Assembly (NCBI GenBank): GCA_025924435.1
Contig: JAICIL010000165.1
Coordinates: 1 to 9,571, forward strand
Length of the DNA stretch: 9,571 nt
From: Chloroflexia bacterium
GTDB taxonomy: Bacteria; Chloroflexota; Chloroflexia; Thermomicrobiales; JALYUS01
Reading direction: 5' to 3'
The notes under the pieces were generated by a model that worked only from the letters and a program-made list of their open reading frames with translations, made no database searches and was not told where the DNA came from. The number at the start of each line of letters is the position of its first letter. Position 1 is the first letter of the stretch. The translations under genes were made by a program, and so were the position numbers. Shown piece by piece: positions 1 through 6,585 of the stretch.

Positions 1-1
1 C

Positions 2-928
2 TCAGCGGCCATCGTCACCGCCGCCCGCCACGATGCCCGCGTTCGCCGCCGCGAGGAGCGAGTGCGCGCGCGGCCCGCGAATCGTCTCGACATCCTCCTG
101 ATACTTCAGGAAGCAGCCGAGCGTCGCCTCGACCGTCGCGTCGTCCAGGTCCTCGGAGCCGAGTTGCACGAGCGCGCGCGCCCAGTCGAGGGTTTCCGCG
201 ACGCCGGGCAATTTGTAGAGTTCGATCGTCCGCAGTTCCTGGATGAAGCCGCACACCTGCCGCGCCAGCGTCGTGTGCGCCTCCGGCACCTTCGTCGTCA
301 CAATCTGAAACTCTTTGGCGAACGACGGGTAATCAATCCACTGGTAGAGGCAGCGCCGCTTGAGCGCATCGTGGATTTCGCGCGTCCGGTTGCTGGTGAT
401 GACCACCACCGGCGGCTCATCCGTCGTGATCGTGCCGATCTCGGGCACCGTCACCTGGAAATCGGAGAGCAGTTCGAGCAGGAACGCCTCGAACTCGTCG
501 TCCGCGCGGTCAATCTCGTCAATCAGGAGGACGGGCGGGCGGTCGAAGCCGTGGTCAATCGCCTGCAACAGGGGCCGCCGGATGAGGAAATCGGGGCCGA
601 AGAGGTCCTTCAACGTCTCCTCGCGGTCGCCGCCCGTCGCCTCGACGAGGCGGATTTCCAGCATCTGCCGCGCGTAGTTCCACTCGTACAGCGCGTTCGA
701 GACATCAATGCCCTCGTAGCACTGGAGGCGGATCAGGCGCGTGCCGAGCAGATCGGCGAGCACCTTCGCGATCTCGGTCTTGCCGACGCCGGCCTCGCCT
801 TCGAGCAGAATCGGCTTGTGCAGCCGCAAGGCGAGGTAGAGGGTCGTCGCCAGCGAGCGATCCGCGACGTAGCGGTGCTCCTGCAGGATATGCTGGATGC
901 CGTCAATTGATTCAATCGTTGTCGCCAC
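2..928 (-). CDS. coxD: MoxR-family AAA+ ATPase, CoxD-like maturation chaperone
   Basis: About 308 residues from the chosen GTG start; the TGA stop is just inside the window. Seen: Walker A GEAGVGKT (44-51), Walker B VLLIDEID (133-140), sensor-1 TSN (178-180) and paired arginines near 191-192, the usual MoxR AAA+ layout. In CO-oxidising bacteria the homologue CoxD (about 295 residues) is an ATPase that helps mature the Mo/Cu active site, usually with the VWA-domain protein CoxE; a coxE-like gene would be expected beyond the left edge. Here it follows coxM, so a role in cofactor maturation of the neighbouring hydroxylase is inferred. The start is chosen because GGGAG lies 5 nt upstream of GTG at 928; GTG at 934 is also possible. 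An in-frame extension to 1030 would run back into the hairpin at 1008-1041 and lacks family-like sequence. The family is certain; the CoxD role rests on context. Confidence 0.88.
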   Translation of the reverse strand: MATTIESIDGIQHILQEHRYVADRSLATTLYLALRLHKPILLEGEAGVGKTEIAKVLADLLGTRLIRLQCYEGIDVSNALYEWNYARQMLEIRLVEATGGDREETLKDLFGPDFLIRRPLLQAIDHGFDRPPVLLIDEIDRADDEFEAFLLELLSDFQVTVPEIGTITTDEPPVVVITSNRTREIHDALKRRCLYQWIDYPSFAKEFQIVTTKVPEAHTTLARQVCGFIQELRTIELYKLPGVAETLDWARALVQLGSEDLDDATVEATLGCFLKYQEDVETIRGPRAHSLLAAANAGIVAGGGDDGR

Positions 929-1007
929 GCTCACTCCCGCTCCATTCTCCCGATCCGCCGCATCGCGGAACCGGGCCGCGAATCCACTCCTACCTATAAC
1001 GCACAGA

Positions 1008-1041
1008 GAAGCCCGGCCATTCCATCGCATGGCCGGGCTTC
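1008..1041 (-). terminator. GC-rich hairpin between coxM and moxR, possible terminator or attenuator
   Basis: Perfect 13-bp inverted repeat: GAAGCCCGGCCAT (1008-1020) and ATGGCCGGGCTTC (1029-1041) with an 8-nt loop. It begins about 30 nt after the coxM stop and ends about 80 nt before the moxR start. The stem looks like an intrinsic terminator stem, but neither strand continues into a clear T run (minus-strand continuation is TCTGTGCG). It may only attenuate transcription or act as an mRNA 3' stabiliser that lowers moxR expression relative to coxM. Confidence 0.5.
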
Positions 1042-1071
1042 CCAGTGTACCACCAAGTGCGCGGCGGTGCG

Positions 1072-1947
1072 TTATCCGTTCCGCGCCCGTTCGGCGGCCT
1101 TTGTGAGCGCCCGCTTCGCGTAGACTTTCGTCATCGCCAGGCGGTATTCGTCGGACGCGTGGATGTCGGAGAGCGCGTAGTCAATGCCCTCCGCCGCGTG
1201 GCTCGCCGCCTCCGCGATGTTTTCCGCCGTCGGCTTCTTCCCCTTCAGCGCGTCCTCGACCGCCGTGGCGCGCACCGGCTTCGAGGTGACGCCGGAGAAG
1301 GCGACCCGGCAATCCTGCACCGTGCCATCGCCGCTGACGATGATGATCGCCGCCGCGCCGACGACCGAGTAGTGGGACGCCTTGTTCGCCAACTTCTCGT
1401 AGGCGCTGCCGGCTTTTCCTTGCGGTGCCTGAAAGCGGATTTCGGTGAGCAGTTCGTCCTCGCCGAGCGAGGTCGTCATCAGGTCCTCGAAGAAGTCCGC
1501 CGCCTTGATCGTCCGCTCGCCGTTCGGCCCCTTCGCGACGAACTCCGCGTCGAGCGCGACGAGCACCGAGGGGAGGTCCGACGCCGGGTCCGCGTGCGCG
1601 ACGCTGCCGCCGACGGTGCCGCGATTGCGCACCTGCACATCGCCGATATGGGCCGCCGCTTCGGGGATGACCTGCACCGACTTGGCGAGGTCTTCGTTGG
1701 ACTCCAACTGGTAATGCGTCGTGAGCGCGCCGACCGAGACGGTGCCGTTGCTGCGCCGCACATATGCCATATCGGGGAGGCGGCCAATGTCAATCAGGTG
1801 CGCCGGTTCGGCCAGCCGCAGTTTCATCAGCGGCAGGAGGCTGTGCCCACCGGCGATGAATTTGCCGTCGTCGCCGTACTGCTGCATCAGTTTGATCGCC
1901 TCGTCCACACTGCCCGCACGGTGATACTCGAATTCCCCTGGAAGCAT
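1072..1947 (-). CDS. coxM: FAD-binding medium subunit of a CODH/xanthine oxidase-family molybdenum hydroxylase (CoxM-like)
   Basis: 291 residues, the normal CoxM length (about 285-295). It carries the FAD subunit that passes electrons from the 2Fe-2S clusters of CoxS to an acceptor. Seen: N-terminal LPGEFEYHRAGSVDEAI typical of the family, first FAD motif AGGHSLLPLMKLRL (32-45) and second FAD motif TVGGSVAHADPASDLP (111-126), followed by the CO_deh_flav C-terminal domain (about residues 180-288). ATG start at 1947 has GGGAGG 5 nt upstream. It lies downstream of coxL, giving the S-L-M order associated with form II clusters (form I is M-S-L). The 148-nt gap to coxL is filled with repeats, leaving only the ribosome binding site free. 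No frameshift or missing motif seen. Confidence 0.93.
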   Translation of the reverse strand: MLPGEFEYHRAGSVDEAIKLMQQYGDDGKFIAGGHSLLPLMKLRLAEPAHLIDIGRLPDMAYVRRSNGTVSVGALTTHYQLESNEDLAKSVQVIPEAAAHIGDVQVRNRGTVGGSVAHADPASDLPSVLVALDAEFVAKGPNGERTIKAADFFEDLMTTSLGEDELLTEIRFQAPQGKAGSAYEKLANKASHYSVVGAAAIIIVSGDGTVQDCRVAFSGVTSKPVRATAVEDALKGKKPTAENIAEAASHAAEGIDYALSDIHASDEYRLAMTKVYAKRALTKAAERARNG

Positions 1948-1960
1948 GATTCCCTCCCTT

Positions 1961-2010
1961 AGTAGTCGGTAGCCAGTAGTCGGTAGCCAGTAGTCAGTAG
2001 ACGGTAGTCG
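1961..2010. repeat. 14-bp tandem repeat array, about 3.5 copies
   Basis: Two exact copies of AGTAGTCGGTAGCC (1961-1974 and 1975-1988) are followed by a diverged copy AGTAGTCAGTAGAC (1989-2002) and a partial GGTAGTCG. A further ACGGTAGTC copy lies at 2052-2060. The array starts immediately upstream (in the coxM reading direction) of the coxM Shine-Dalgarno sequence and overlaps the left arm of the inverted repeat 1988-2101. No coding function visible. Confidence 0.8.
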
Positions 2011-2101
2011 GAGGCAGAGTTCCCCAGGTTCCGGTCTCGCGTAGCAGTGTGACGGTAGTCGCGAGTCGTTCTAATTACTGACTACCGTCTACTGACTACT
2101 G
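1988..2101. repeat. Inverted-repeat element A, coxL/coxM gap
   Basis: Perfect 22-bp inverted repeat: left arm 1988-2009 (CAGTAGTCAGTAGACGG then TAGTC) and right arm 2080-2101, with a 70-nt spacer. The right arm contains the TAG stop and last codon (CAG) of coxL (stop at 2098-2096). In the coxL-coxM transcript it would form a long hairpin beginning in the stop region, which could protect the coxL 3' end or limit readthrough to coxM. No T run follows, so it is not a standard intrinsic terminator. No target-site duplication was recognised. Confidence 0.8.
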
Positions 2102-4417
2102 ATGCATGATCCGCCACAGTTTCTCGCCGCGCATCGGCATGTCAATGTGCCGGACGCCGAACGGCTTCAGCGCGTCCACGACGGCATTGACGATCGCGGG
2201 CGTGCTGCCGATGGTGCCCGCCTCGCCGACGCCCTTGACGCCGAGCGGATTAATCGGCGATGGCGTCGTCGTGTGATCGGTCTCGAAGGAGACGAGGCCG
2301 CGCGCGGTCGGCAACGCGTAGTCCATCAGCGAGCCGGTGACCAGTTGCCCCTGATCGTCGTAAACGACCTCCTCGAAGAGCGCCTGCGCGATCCCCTGTG
2401 CGAGGCCGCCGTGCACCTGGCCGTCCACGATCATCGGGTTGATGACGCGCCCGCAGTCGTCCACCGCGACGTAGCGCTTCAGCGCCACCTCGCCGGTGTC
2501 GGCGTCCACCTCGACAAAGGCGATGTGCGTGCCGAACGGGTAGGTGAAGTTCGGCGGCTCGAAGAACGCCGTCGCCTCAAGCCCCGGCTCGATCGAGGCG
2601 GGGATGGTGTCCGCCGTGTAGGCGATCCAGGCAATCTCGCCGAGCGATTTCGCCCGGTCCGGCGCGCCCTTGACGCCAAACTTGCCATTCTCGAAGGCGA
2701 TGTCGTCCACGGAGGCTTCGAGCATGTGCGCGGCGATCCGTTTCGCCTTCTCCTGCACCTTCTCGATCGCCAGCATCATCGCCGCGCCGCCGACCGCCGT
2801 CCCGCGCGAGCCGAACGTACCGACGCCGTAGGGCGAACCGGCAGTGTCGCCGTGATTAATGATCACATCGTCCACGCCGACGCCGAGTTCGTCGGCGGTG
2901 ATCTGCGCGAAGGTCGTCTCCTGCCCCTGGCCGTGCGGCGACGCGCCGGTCGTCACGGTCACCTTGCCGGTCGGGTCAACGCGGACGGTGCTGCTTTCCC
3001 AGCCGAATCCGGCGGGCATCGCGGCGGACGGCCCCATGCCGCAGACCTCGACGTAGGTGCTGAAGCCGATGCCGAGGTATTTGCCGTCCTTCCGCGCCGC
3101 TGCCTGCTCCGCGCGGAACCCGTCGTAGTTGATGTGTTCGAGCGCCTTGTCGAGCGCCAGCGGATAGTTGCCGCTGTCGTAGGCGAGGCCGGCGGCGGTG
3201 GTGTACGGGAAACTGTCCGCGCTGATGAAGTTGCGCCGCCGCACCTCGACCGGGTCAACGCCGGTCGCGTCGGCGACGAGGTCGCAGACCCGCTCGATCA
3301 GATAGGTCGCTTCGGGTCGCCCCGCGCCGCGGTACGCATCGGTCGGCACCTTGTTCGTGAAGAGGCCATGCACGGTGCACCGGAGGTTCGGGATCGTGTA
3401 CGGCCCGGTGAGCATCAACCCCGTCAGCGTCGGGATGACCGGCGTCAGCAACTGATGGTACGCGCCGAGGTCGGCGAGGATGTGGACGTGCAGGTGGGTG
3501 ATCTTGCCATCCTTCGTCGCGCCGACATCCACGTAATCCGTCTGGCCGCGCCCCTGGATGCTGCTCGCCATGCTCTCGGCGCGCGACTCGATCCACTTGA
3601 TCGGCTTGCCGAGTTTCATCGAGAGCGCGGAGGCGATCCCTTCCTCGGCGTAGACATTCAGTTTCTGCCCGAAGCCGCCGCCGACCTCCGGCGCGACGAC
3701 GCGCACATGATTTTCCGGCAGCCCGACGAGCAGGCTGAGGAATGTCCGGCACAGATGCGGAATCTGCGTCGAGGTCCAGAGGGTGAGGGACTTCTTGCCC
3801 TTGTCGTAATCGGCGACGACGCCGCGACACTCCATGGGCACCGGGGCGAGGCGCTGGTTCTCGATCCGCTGCGTCACCTTGACGTCCGCCTCGTCAATCG
3901 AGGCGCCGGACTCGGTGTCGAGTTTCCACTCGAACGCGACGTTCGTGCCGAACGCTTCGTGGACGTACGGCGCGCCCGCGTACGCGGCATCGAGGTCAAT
4001 CACCGCCGGGAGCGGCTCGTACTCGACCTGCACGAGGTCCACGGCGTCCCGCGCGACGTAGCGATCCGTCGCGACGACCGCCGCGACCGCTTCGCCGACG
4101 AAGTTAACCTCACCGACGGCGAGGGGATAGCGGGGCGGAACTTTCAGCCCTTCGCCGAAGCGGTGCGCGACCGGCAGGGTGCCGACGCCGCTCGCCTTCA
4201 ACTCTTCGCCGGTGACGACCGCGAAGACGCCGGGGTGCTGCCGCGCCGCCTCGGTGTCAATGCTCTTGATTTTGGCGTGCGCGTAGACCGACCGCACGAT
4301 GCCGCAGTAGAGCGTGCCGTGCAGTTTGATGTCGTCTACGTAGGTGCTTGTTCCTTCGACTAGGCGCGGGTCCTCGCGTCGCTTGATGGGCGTGCCCACC
4401 AGTTTCGGGAGTACCAT
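2096..4417 (-). CDS. coxL: Molybdopterin-binding large subunit, form II CoxL-like molybdenum hydroxylase
   Basis: 773 residues, within the usual 760-810. It is the catalytic subunit carrying the molybdopterin-cytosine-dinucleotide cofactor. Seen: N-terminal a/b hammerhead domain (about 15-150, starting GTPIKRREDPRLVEG), Moco-binding motifs GGGFGQK (246-252) and HGQGQET (495-501), and C-terminal GEAGTIGSTPAIVNAV (731-746) with the expected catalytic Glu at 732. The active-site loop reads AYRGAGR (361-367). True form I CO dehydrogenase has AYxCSFR, whose Cys ligates Cu; here that position is Gly364. This marks form II, whose substrate is generally unknown and probably an aldehyde or N-heterocycle. 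ATG at 4417 has AAAGGA 7 nt upstream. The TAG stop lies inside a repeat arm. The family is certain; CO oxidation is not supported. Confidence 0.95.
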   Translation of the reverse strand: MVLPKLVGTPIKRREDPRLVEGTSTYVDDIKLHGTLYCGIVRSVYAHAKIKSIDTEAARQHPGVFAVVTGEELKASGVGTLPVAHRFGEGLKVPPRYPLAVGEVNFVGEAVAAVVATDRYVARDAVDLVQVEYEPLPAVIDLDAAYAGAPYVHEAFGTNVAFEWKLDTESGASIDEADVKVTQRIENQRLAPVPMECRGVVADYDKGKKSLTLWTSTQIPHLCRTFLSLLVGLPENHVRVVAPEVGGGFGQKLNVYAEEGIASALSMKLGKPIKWIESRAESMASSIQGRGQTDYVDVGATKDGKITHLHVHILADLGAYHQLLTPVIPTLTGLMLTGPYTIPNLRCTVHGLFTNKVPTDAYRGAGRPEATYLIERVCDLVADATGVDPVEVRRRNFISADSFPYTTAAGLAYDSGNYPLALDKALEHINYDGFRAEQAAARKDGKYLGIGFSTYVEVCGMGPSAAMPAGFGWESSTVRVDPTGKVTVTTGASPHGQGQETTFAQITADELGVGVDDVIINHGDTAGSPYGVGTFGSRGTAVGGAAMMLAIEKVQEKAKRIAAHMLEASVDDIAFENGKFGVKGAPDRAKSLGEIAWIAYTADTIPASIEPGLEATAFFEPPNFTYPFGTHIAFVEVDADTGEVALKRYVAVDDCGRVINPMIVDGQVHGGLAQGIAQALFEEVVYDDQGQLVTGSLMDYALPTARGLVSFETDHTTTPSPINPLGVKGVGEAGTIGSTPAIVNAVVDALKPFGVRHIDMPMRGEKLWRIMHQ

Positions 4418-4513
4418 CGGTCATTCCTTTCTCCCGCGATGATGCGTGGAGGGTTTCAATCCTCACCCGGCCCGGAGACTAGGTGCGATGCGAGAATGTC
4501 CGGATTGGTCCCG

Positions 4514-4993
4514 TTAGTCCGCCGCCGCGCCTTCTTTCATGTGTTCCGCGGCGTGCTGCACCGACTTGACGATGTTGTGGTAGCCCGTGCAGCGGCAGAG
4601 GTTCCCTTGCAGCCCCTCGCGGATCTCCGCCTCGGACGGGTGCGGGTTGCGCTCCAGCAGTTGCAGGGTGGACATAATCATGCCGGGCGTGCAATAGCCG
4701 CATTGCAGGCCGTGCTCCTCCCAGAACCCCTCCTGGATCGGGTGCATCTGCCCGTCTTTCTGGAGGCCCTCGATCGTCAGCACCTTCGCGCCGTCCGCCT
4801 GCACGGCGAGCATCGTGCAGGATTTCACCGACTGATCATTGACCATCACGGTGCAGGCGCCGCACTGCGTCGTCTCGCAGCCGATGTGCGCGCCGGTGAG
4901 GCCGAGCACCTCGCGAAGATAATGCACGAGGAGTAACCGGGGTTCCACGTCGTTCGCGTGCTGTTCGCCGTTGACGGTCATCGAGACTTTCAC
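4514..4993 (-). CDS. coxS: [2Fe-2S] small subunit of the molybdenum hydroxylase (CoxS-like)
   Basis: 159 residues from the chosen GTG start, the usual CoxS size. It holds two 2Fe-2S clusters relaying electrons from the Mo site to FAD. Seen: the N-terminal plant-ferredoxin-type cluster with Cys39, Cys44, Cys47 and Cys59 (motif [10 protein letters not shown]), and the C-terminal helical cluster with Cys98, Cys101, Cys133 and Cys135 (QCGYCTPGM and [11 protein letters not shown]). All eight ligands are present. GTG at 4993 gives the family-like start [10 protein letters not shown] and has GGAGG 9 nt upstream; an upstream in-frame GTG at 5026 would put that Shine-Dalgarno inside the coding region. 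It lies 65 nt after coxG and 96 nt before coxL; the 96-nt gap (4418-4513) holds only the coxL ribosome binding site and no structure I could recognise. Confidence 0.94.
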   Translation of the reverse strand: MKVSMTVNGEQHANDVEPRLLLVHYLREVLGLTGAHIGCETTQCGACTVMVNDQSVKSCTMLAVQADGAKVLTIEGLQKDGQMHPIQEGFWEEHGLQCGYCTPGMIMSTLQLLERNPHPSEAEIREGLQGNLCRCTGYHNIVKSVQHAAEHMKEGAAAD

Positions 4994-5058
4994 TGCGTCA
5001 CCCCTCCCTACGAATACATTGACCACTCGCTACACGCCCGGTCGCGCGACCCGACTAA

Positions 5059-5505
5059 CTACTGGGATGATCCCGAAACCTGACCCGACATGCACTCGAA
5101 GAATTTACCGATAATCGTGCGCGATGCGGGCACCAACATCCGCTGGCCGATCCCGGCGAGCGGCCCCATGATGTCGGCGTCGCCGTCGTACGTCAACTCG
5201 GTGCCGCCCTCCGCATCCGCGAGCGAGAAGCGACCGACGCCCTTGACATTCCCCGTTTTCGCTTGGCCCTCGATCGTCAGCGTCCATGTTTCGAGCGGCA
5301 CTTTCTCGGTCGTCCTGATCGTGCAGGTATAAGTGCCCTTGATGCCCGCGATGCCGATCTTCAGGGTGGCGCGGTAGGCGTCCTCGCCGATCTCTTCCAT
5401 GTTCTCGCAGCCGGGCAGGCAGTGCATGAGCGCGTCCTTCGACATCATCGTGTCGTACACCGCTTGCTTGTCCGCCTTGAACATATAGGTGCCATTGACG
5501 TGCAA
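5059..5505 (-). CDS. coxG: CoxG family SRPBCC-fold accessory protein
   Basis: 148 residues from a TTG start, matching single-domain CoxG proteins (about 145-150). The family (SRPBCC/START-like fold, often labelled CO dehydrogenase subunit G) is not a catalytic subunit; it has been linked to membrane attachment or maturation of the enzyme, but its role is poorly defined. Seen: MHVNGTYMFKADKQAVY at the start, the hallmark CLPGCENMEEIGEDAYRA around residues 28-46, and the GPLAGIGQRML segment near 115-125. The TTG at 5505 was chosen because it aligns with the usual MxLxGxxxF start and has GGAGGGAG about 7-10 nt upstream. An in-frame GTG at 5553 would add 16 residues without family resemblance but also has a GAGGAG upstream, so it cannot be excluded. 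It is the first gene of the cox set, behind its own predicted promoter. Confidence 0.88.
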   Translation of the reverse strand: MHVNGTYMFKADKQAVYDTMMSKDALMHCLPGCENMEEIGEDAYRATLKIGIAGIKGTYTCTIRTTEKVPLETWTLTIEGQAKTGNVKGVGRFSLADAEGGTELTYDGDADIMGPLAGIGQRMLVPASRTIIGKFFECMSGQVSGSSQ

Positions 5506-5514
5506 TTGCGTGCT

Positions 5515-5520
5515 CCCTCC
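5515..5520 (-). promoter_or_regulatory. Ribosome binding site deciding the coxG TTG start
   Basis: On the minus strand GGAGGG (then AGCACGCAA) precedes TTG at 5505-5503, 9-10 nt downstream. It lies inside the reading frame that would start at GTG 5553, so it favours the shorter, family-like protein. Confidence 0.55.
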
Positions 5521-5600
5521 GGAGACGATGCGGCGGGGAAGCGTGGTTTCCACCCGCCGCGAAACTCCTCAAGCGCCCGAAACGTCGTGCCGTACCGCGG

Positions 5601-5628
5601 ATTGTAGCAAGATGCCCCGCCGTGGCAA
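5601..5628 (-). promoter_or_regulatory. Predicted sigma-70-type promoter for the cox operon
   Basis: On the minus strand TTGCCA (5628-5623) and TACAAT (5606-5601) are separated by 16 nt, each matching the housekeeping consensus (TTGACA/TATAAT) at 5 of 6 positions. Transcription would start near 5594, giving a leader of about 90 nt to the coxG TTG or about 40 nt to the alternative GTG at 5553. The position, between the liv genes and coxG, makes sense of coxGSLM as a separate unit. Read by eye only; no start site is known. Confidence 0.6.
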
Positions 5629-5630
5629 GG

Positions 5631-5647
5631 TGCATCAACTTGATGTA
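5631..5647. promoter_or_regulatory. Palindromic operator candidate directly upstream of the coxG -35 box
   Basis: TGCATCAACTTGATGTA contains a perfect 13-bp palindrome CATCAA-C-TTGATG (5633-5645) with one further imperfect outer pair. It ends 3 nt upstream of the -35 hexamer (5623-5628), centred about 45 nt before the predicted start, a usual place for an activator site. It does not match the FNR/CRP half-site orientation (there TTGAT precedes ATCAA), and I cannot assign a regulator family. Confidence 0.45.
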
Positions 5648-5683
5648 GGGTGGCGCTACGTATGTGCGAGAAGCCGAATACCA

Positions 5684-5808
5684 AACCGCCAAGGCGCCAA
5701 GATCGCCAAGAGGCAAAGAAATACAGGCGGAAGCAGAGGGAAGACTCAGTTCCTTCATACCTACATTTCTCTCCGCGTCGTCTTGGCGAGATTGGCGTCT
5801 TGGCGGTT
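5684..5808. repeat. Inverted-repeat element B, livF/coxG gap
   Basis: Arms 5684-5711 and 5781-5808 are 28 nt each and match at 25 of 28 positions, with a 69-nt spacer; one of the three mismatches would be a G-T pair. Each arm is made of three CGCCAAG-like units. The right arm ends 12 nt from the livF stop. The remainder of the 315-nt gap (5506-5820) carries the coxG promoter, operator candidate and leader; in the rest of it (about 5648-5683) I see nothing. No T run follows the hairpin, so it is a possible processing or stability structure rather than a clear terminator. Confidence 0.8.
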
Positions 5809-5820
5809 CCTTTCCGGCGG

Positions 5821-6585
5821 CTAAATGCCGAGATAGGCCGCGCGGATCGCGTCGCTCGCGAGGAGGTCCGCCGAAGGTCCTTCGTGCGCGATGCGGCCCG
5901 TATCGAGGACATAGCCGCGACTCGCTTGCTCGAGCGCGGCCTGAATGTCCTGCTCGACGATCAGCATCGTCCGCCCCTGCGCCTGCACCGCCTTGATGAC
6001 ATCGAAGATCGTGTCCACCATGATCGGCGAGAGGCCGAGCGAGAGTTCGTCTATCATCAGCAGATGCGGCCGGGCCATCAGGCCGCGCCCGATGGCGACC
6101 ATCTGCTGCTCGCCGCCGGAAAGTTTGCCCGCCAGTTGGTTGAGCCGCTCCTTGACGCGCGGGAAGAGCGCGAGGACCTGCGCGAAATCCTGCCGGATCG
6201 CCGCCGCGCCGTCCGTGCGGCTGAACGCGCCCATCAGCAGATTTTCGCGCACCGTCATGCCGACGAAGAGCCGCCGTCCCTGCGGCACATGGCAGATGCC
6301 CGCCTCCACGAACCGCCCCGACGGCCGGCGAGCGAGTTCAACCCCGTTGACGCGGATGCTGCCGGAGAGCGGGGTCAGCAGCCCGGAGAGCGCATTCAAC
6401 AGCGTGCTCTTGCCCGCGCCGTTCGACCCGACGAGCGCGACCGTCTCGCCGGCGCGGATGACGAGGTCAATGTCCCAGAGCACCTGCACATCGCCATACG
6501 CGACATTGAGGCCGCGCACTTCGAGCAAGGGCGCCGCGTCGGGCCGATTGCCGGTGGCCATCGTCGTGTGTGTAGATGCCGTCAT
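5821..6585 (-). CDS. livF: Branched-chain amino acid-type ABC transporter ATPase (LivF-like)
   Basis: 254 residues; LivF proteins are about 235-240, the extra being a short unconserved N-terminus (residues 1-19). One of two ATPases driving import through LivH/LivM. Seen: LEVRGLNVAYGDVQVLWDI start of the domain, Walker A GSNGAGKST (53-61), Q-loop near PQGRRLF (101-107), signature LSGGEQQ (155-161), Walker B LLMIDE (175-180), D-loop SLGLSP (182-187). The switch position reads VEQD with Gln in place of His, as is normal in LivF. The ATG overlaps the livG TGA by 4 nt (ATGA), so the two are translationally coupled. A later start at ATG (residue 9) is possible. It is the last transporter gene and is followed by repeat element B. 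Confidence 0.93.
   Translation of the reverse strand: MTASTHTTMATGNRPDAAPLLEVRGLNVAYGDVQVLWDIDLVIRAGETVALVGSNGAGKSTLLNALSGLLTPLSGSIRVNGVELARRPSGRFVEAGICHVPQGRRLFVGMTVRENLLMGAFSRTDGAAAIRQDFAQVLALFPRVKERLNQLAGKLSGGEQQMVAIGRGLMARPHLLMIDELSLGLSPIMVDTIFDVIKAVQAQGRTMLIVEQDIQAALEQASRGYVLDTGRIAHEGPSADLLASDAIRAAYLGI

Noticed and set aside
1961..2101. Possible small CRISPR array from the AGTAGTC repeats
   Set aside because: Units are 14 bp and contiguous, with no regular unique spacers; no cas genes are present.
2102..4363. 753-codon open frame on the plus strand opposite coxL
   Set aside because: It is the antisense shadow of a clear coxL gene in high-GC DNA; the translation is rich in Arg, Asp and His with no recognisable domain.
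4461..4475. CCTCACCCGGCCC in the coxS/coxL gap as another copy of the edge repeat D
   Set aside because: The match is short and needs a gap; in GC-rich DNA it may be chance.
4994..5026. Upstream GTG start for coxS at 5026
   Set aside because: It would place the strong GGAGG inside the gene and add 11 residues without family resemblance; the GTG at 4993 gives the typical start.
2096..5505. Naming the cluster an aerobic carbon monoxide dehydrogenase
   Set aside because: The active-site motif is AYRGAGR, not AYxCSFR, and the gene order is S-L-M; CO activity is not supported.
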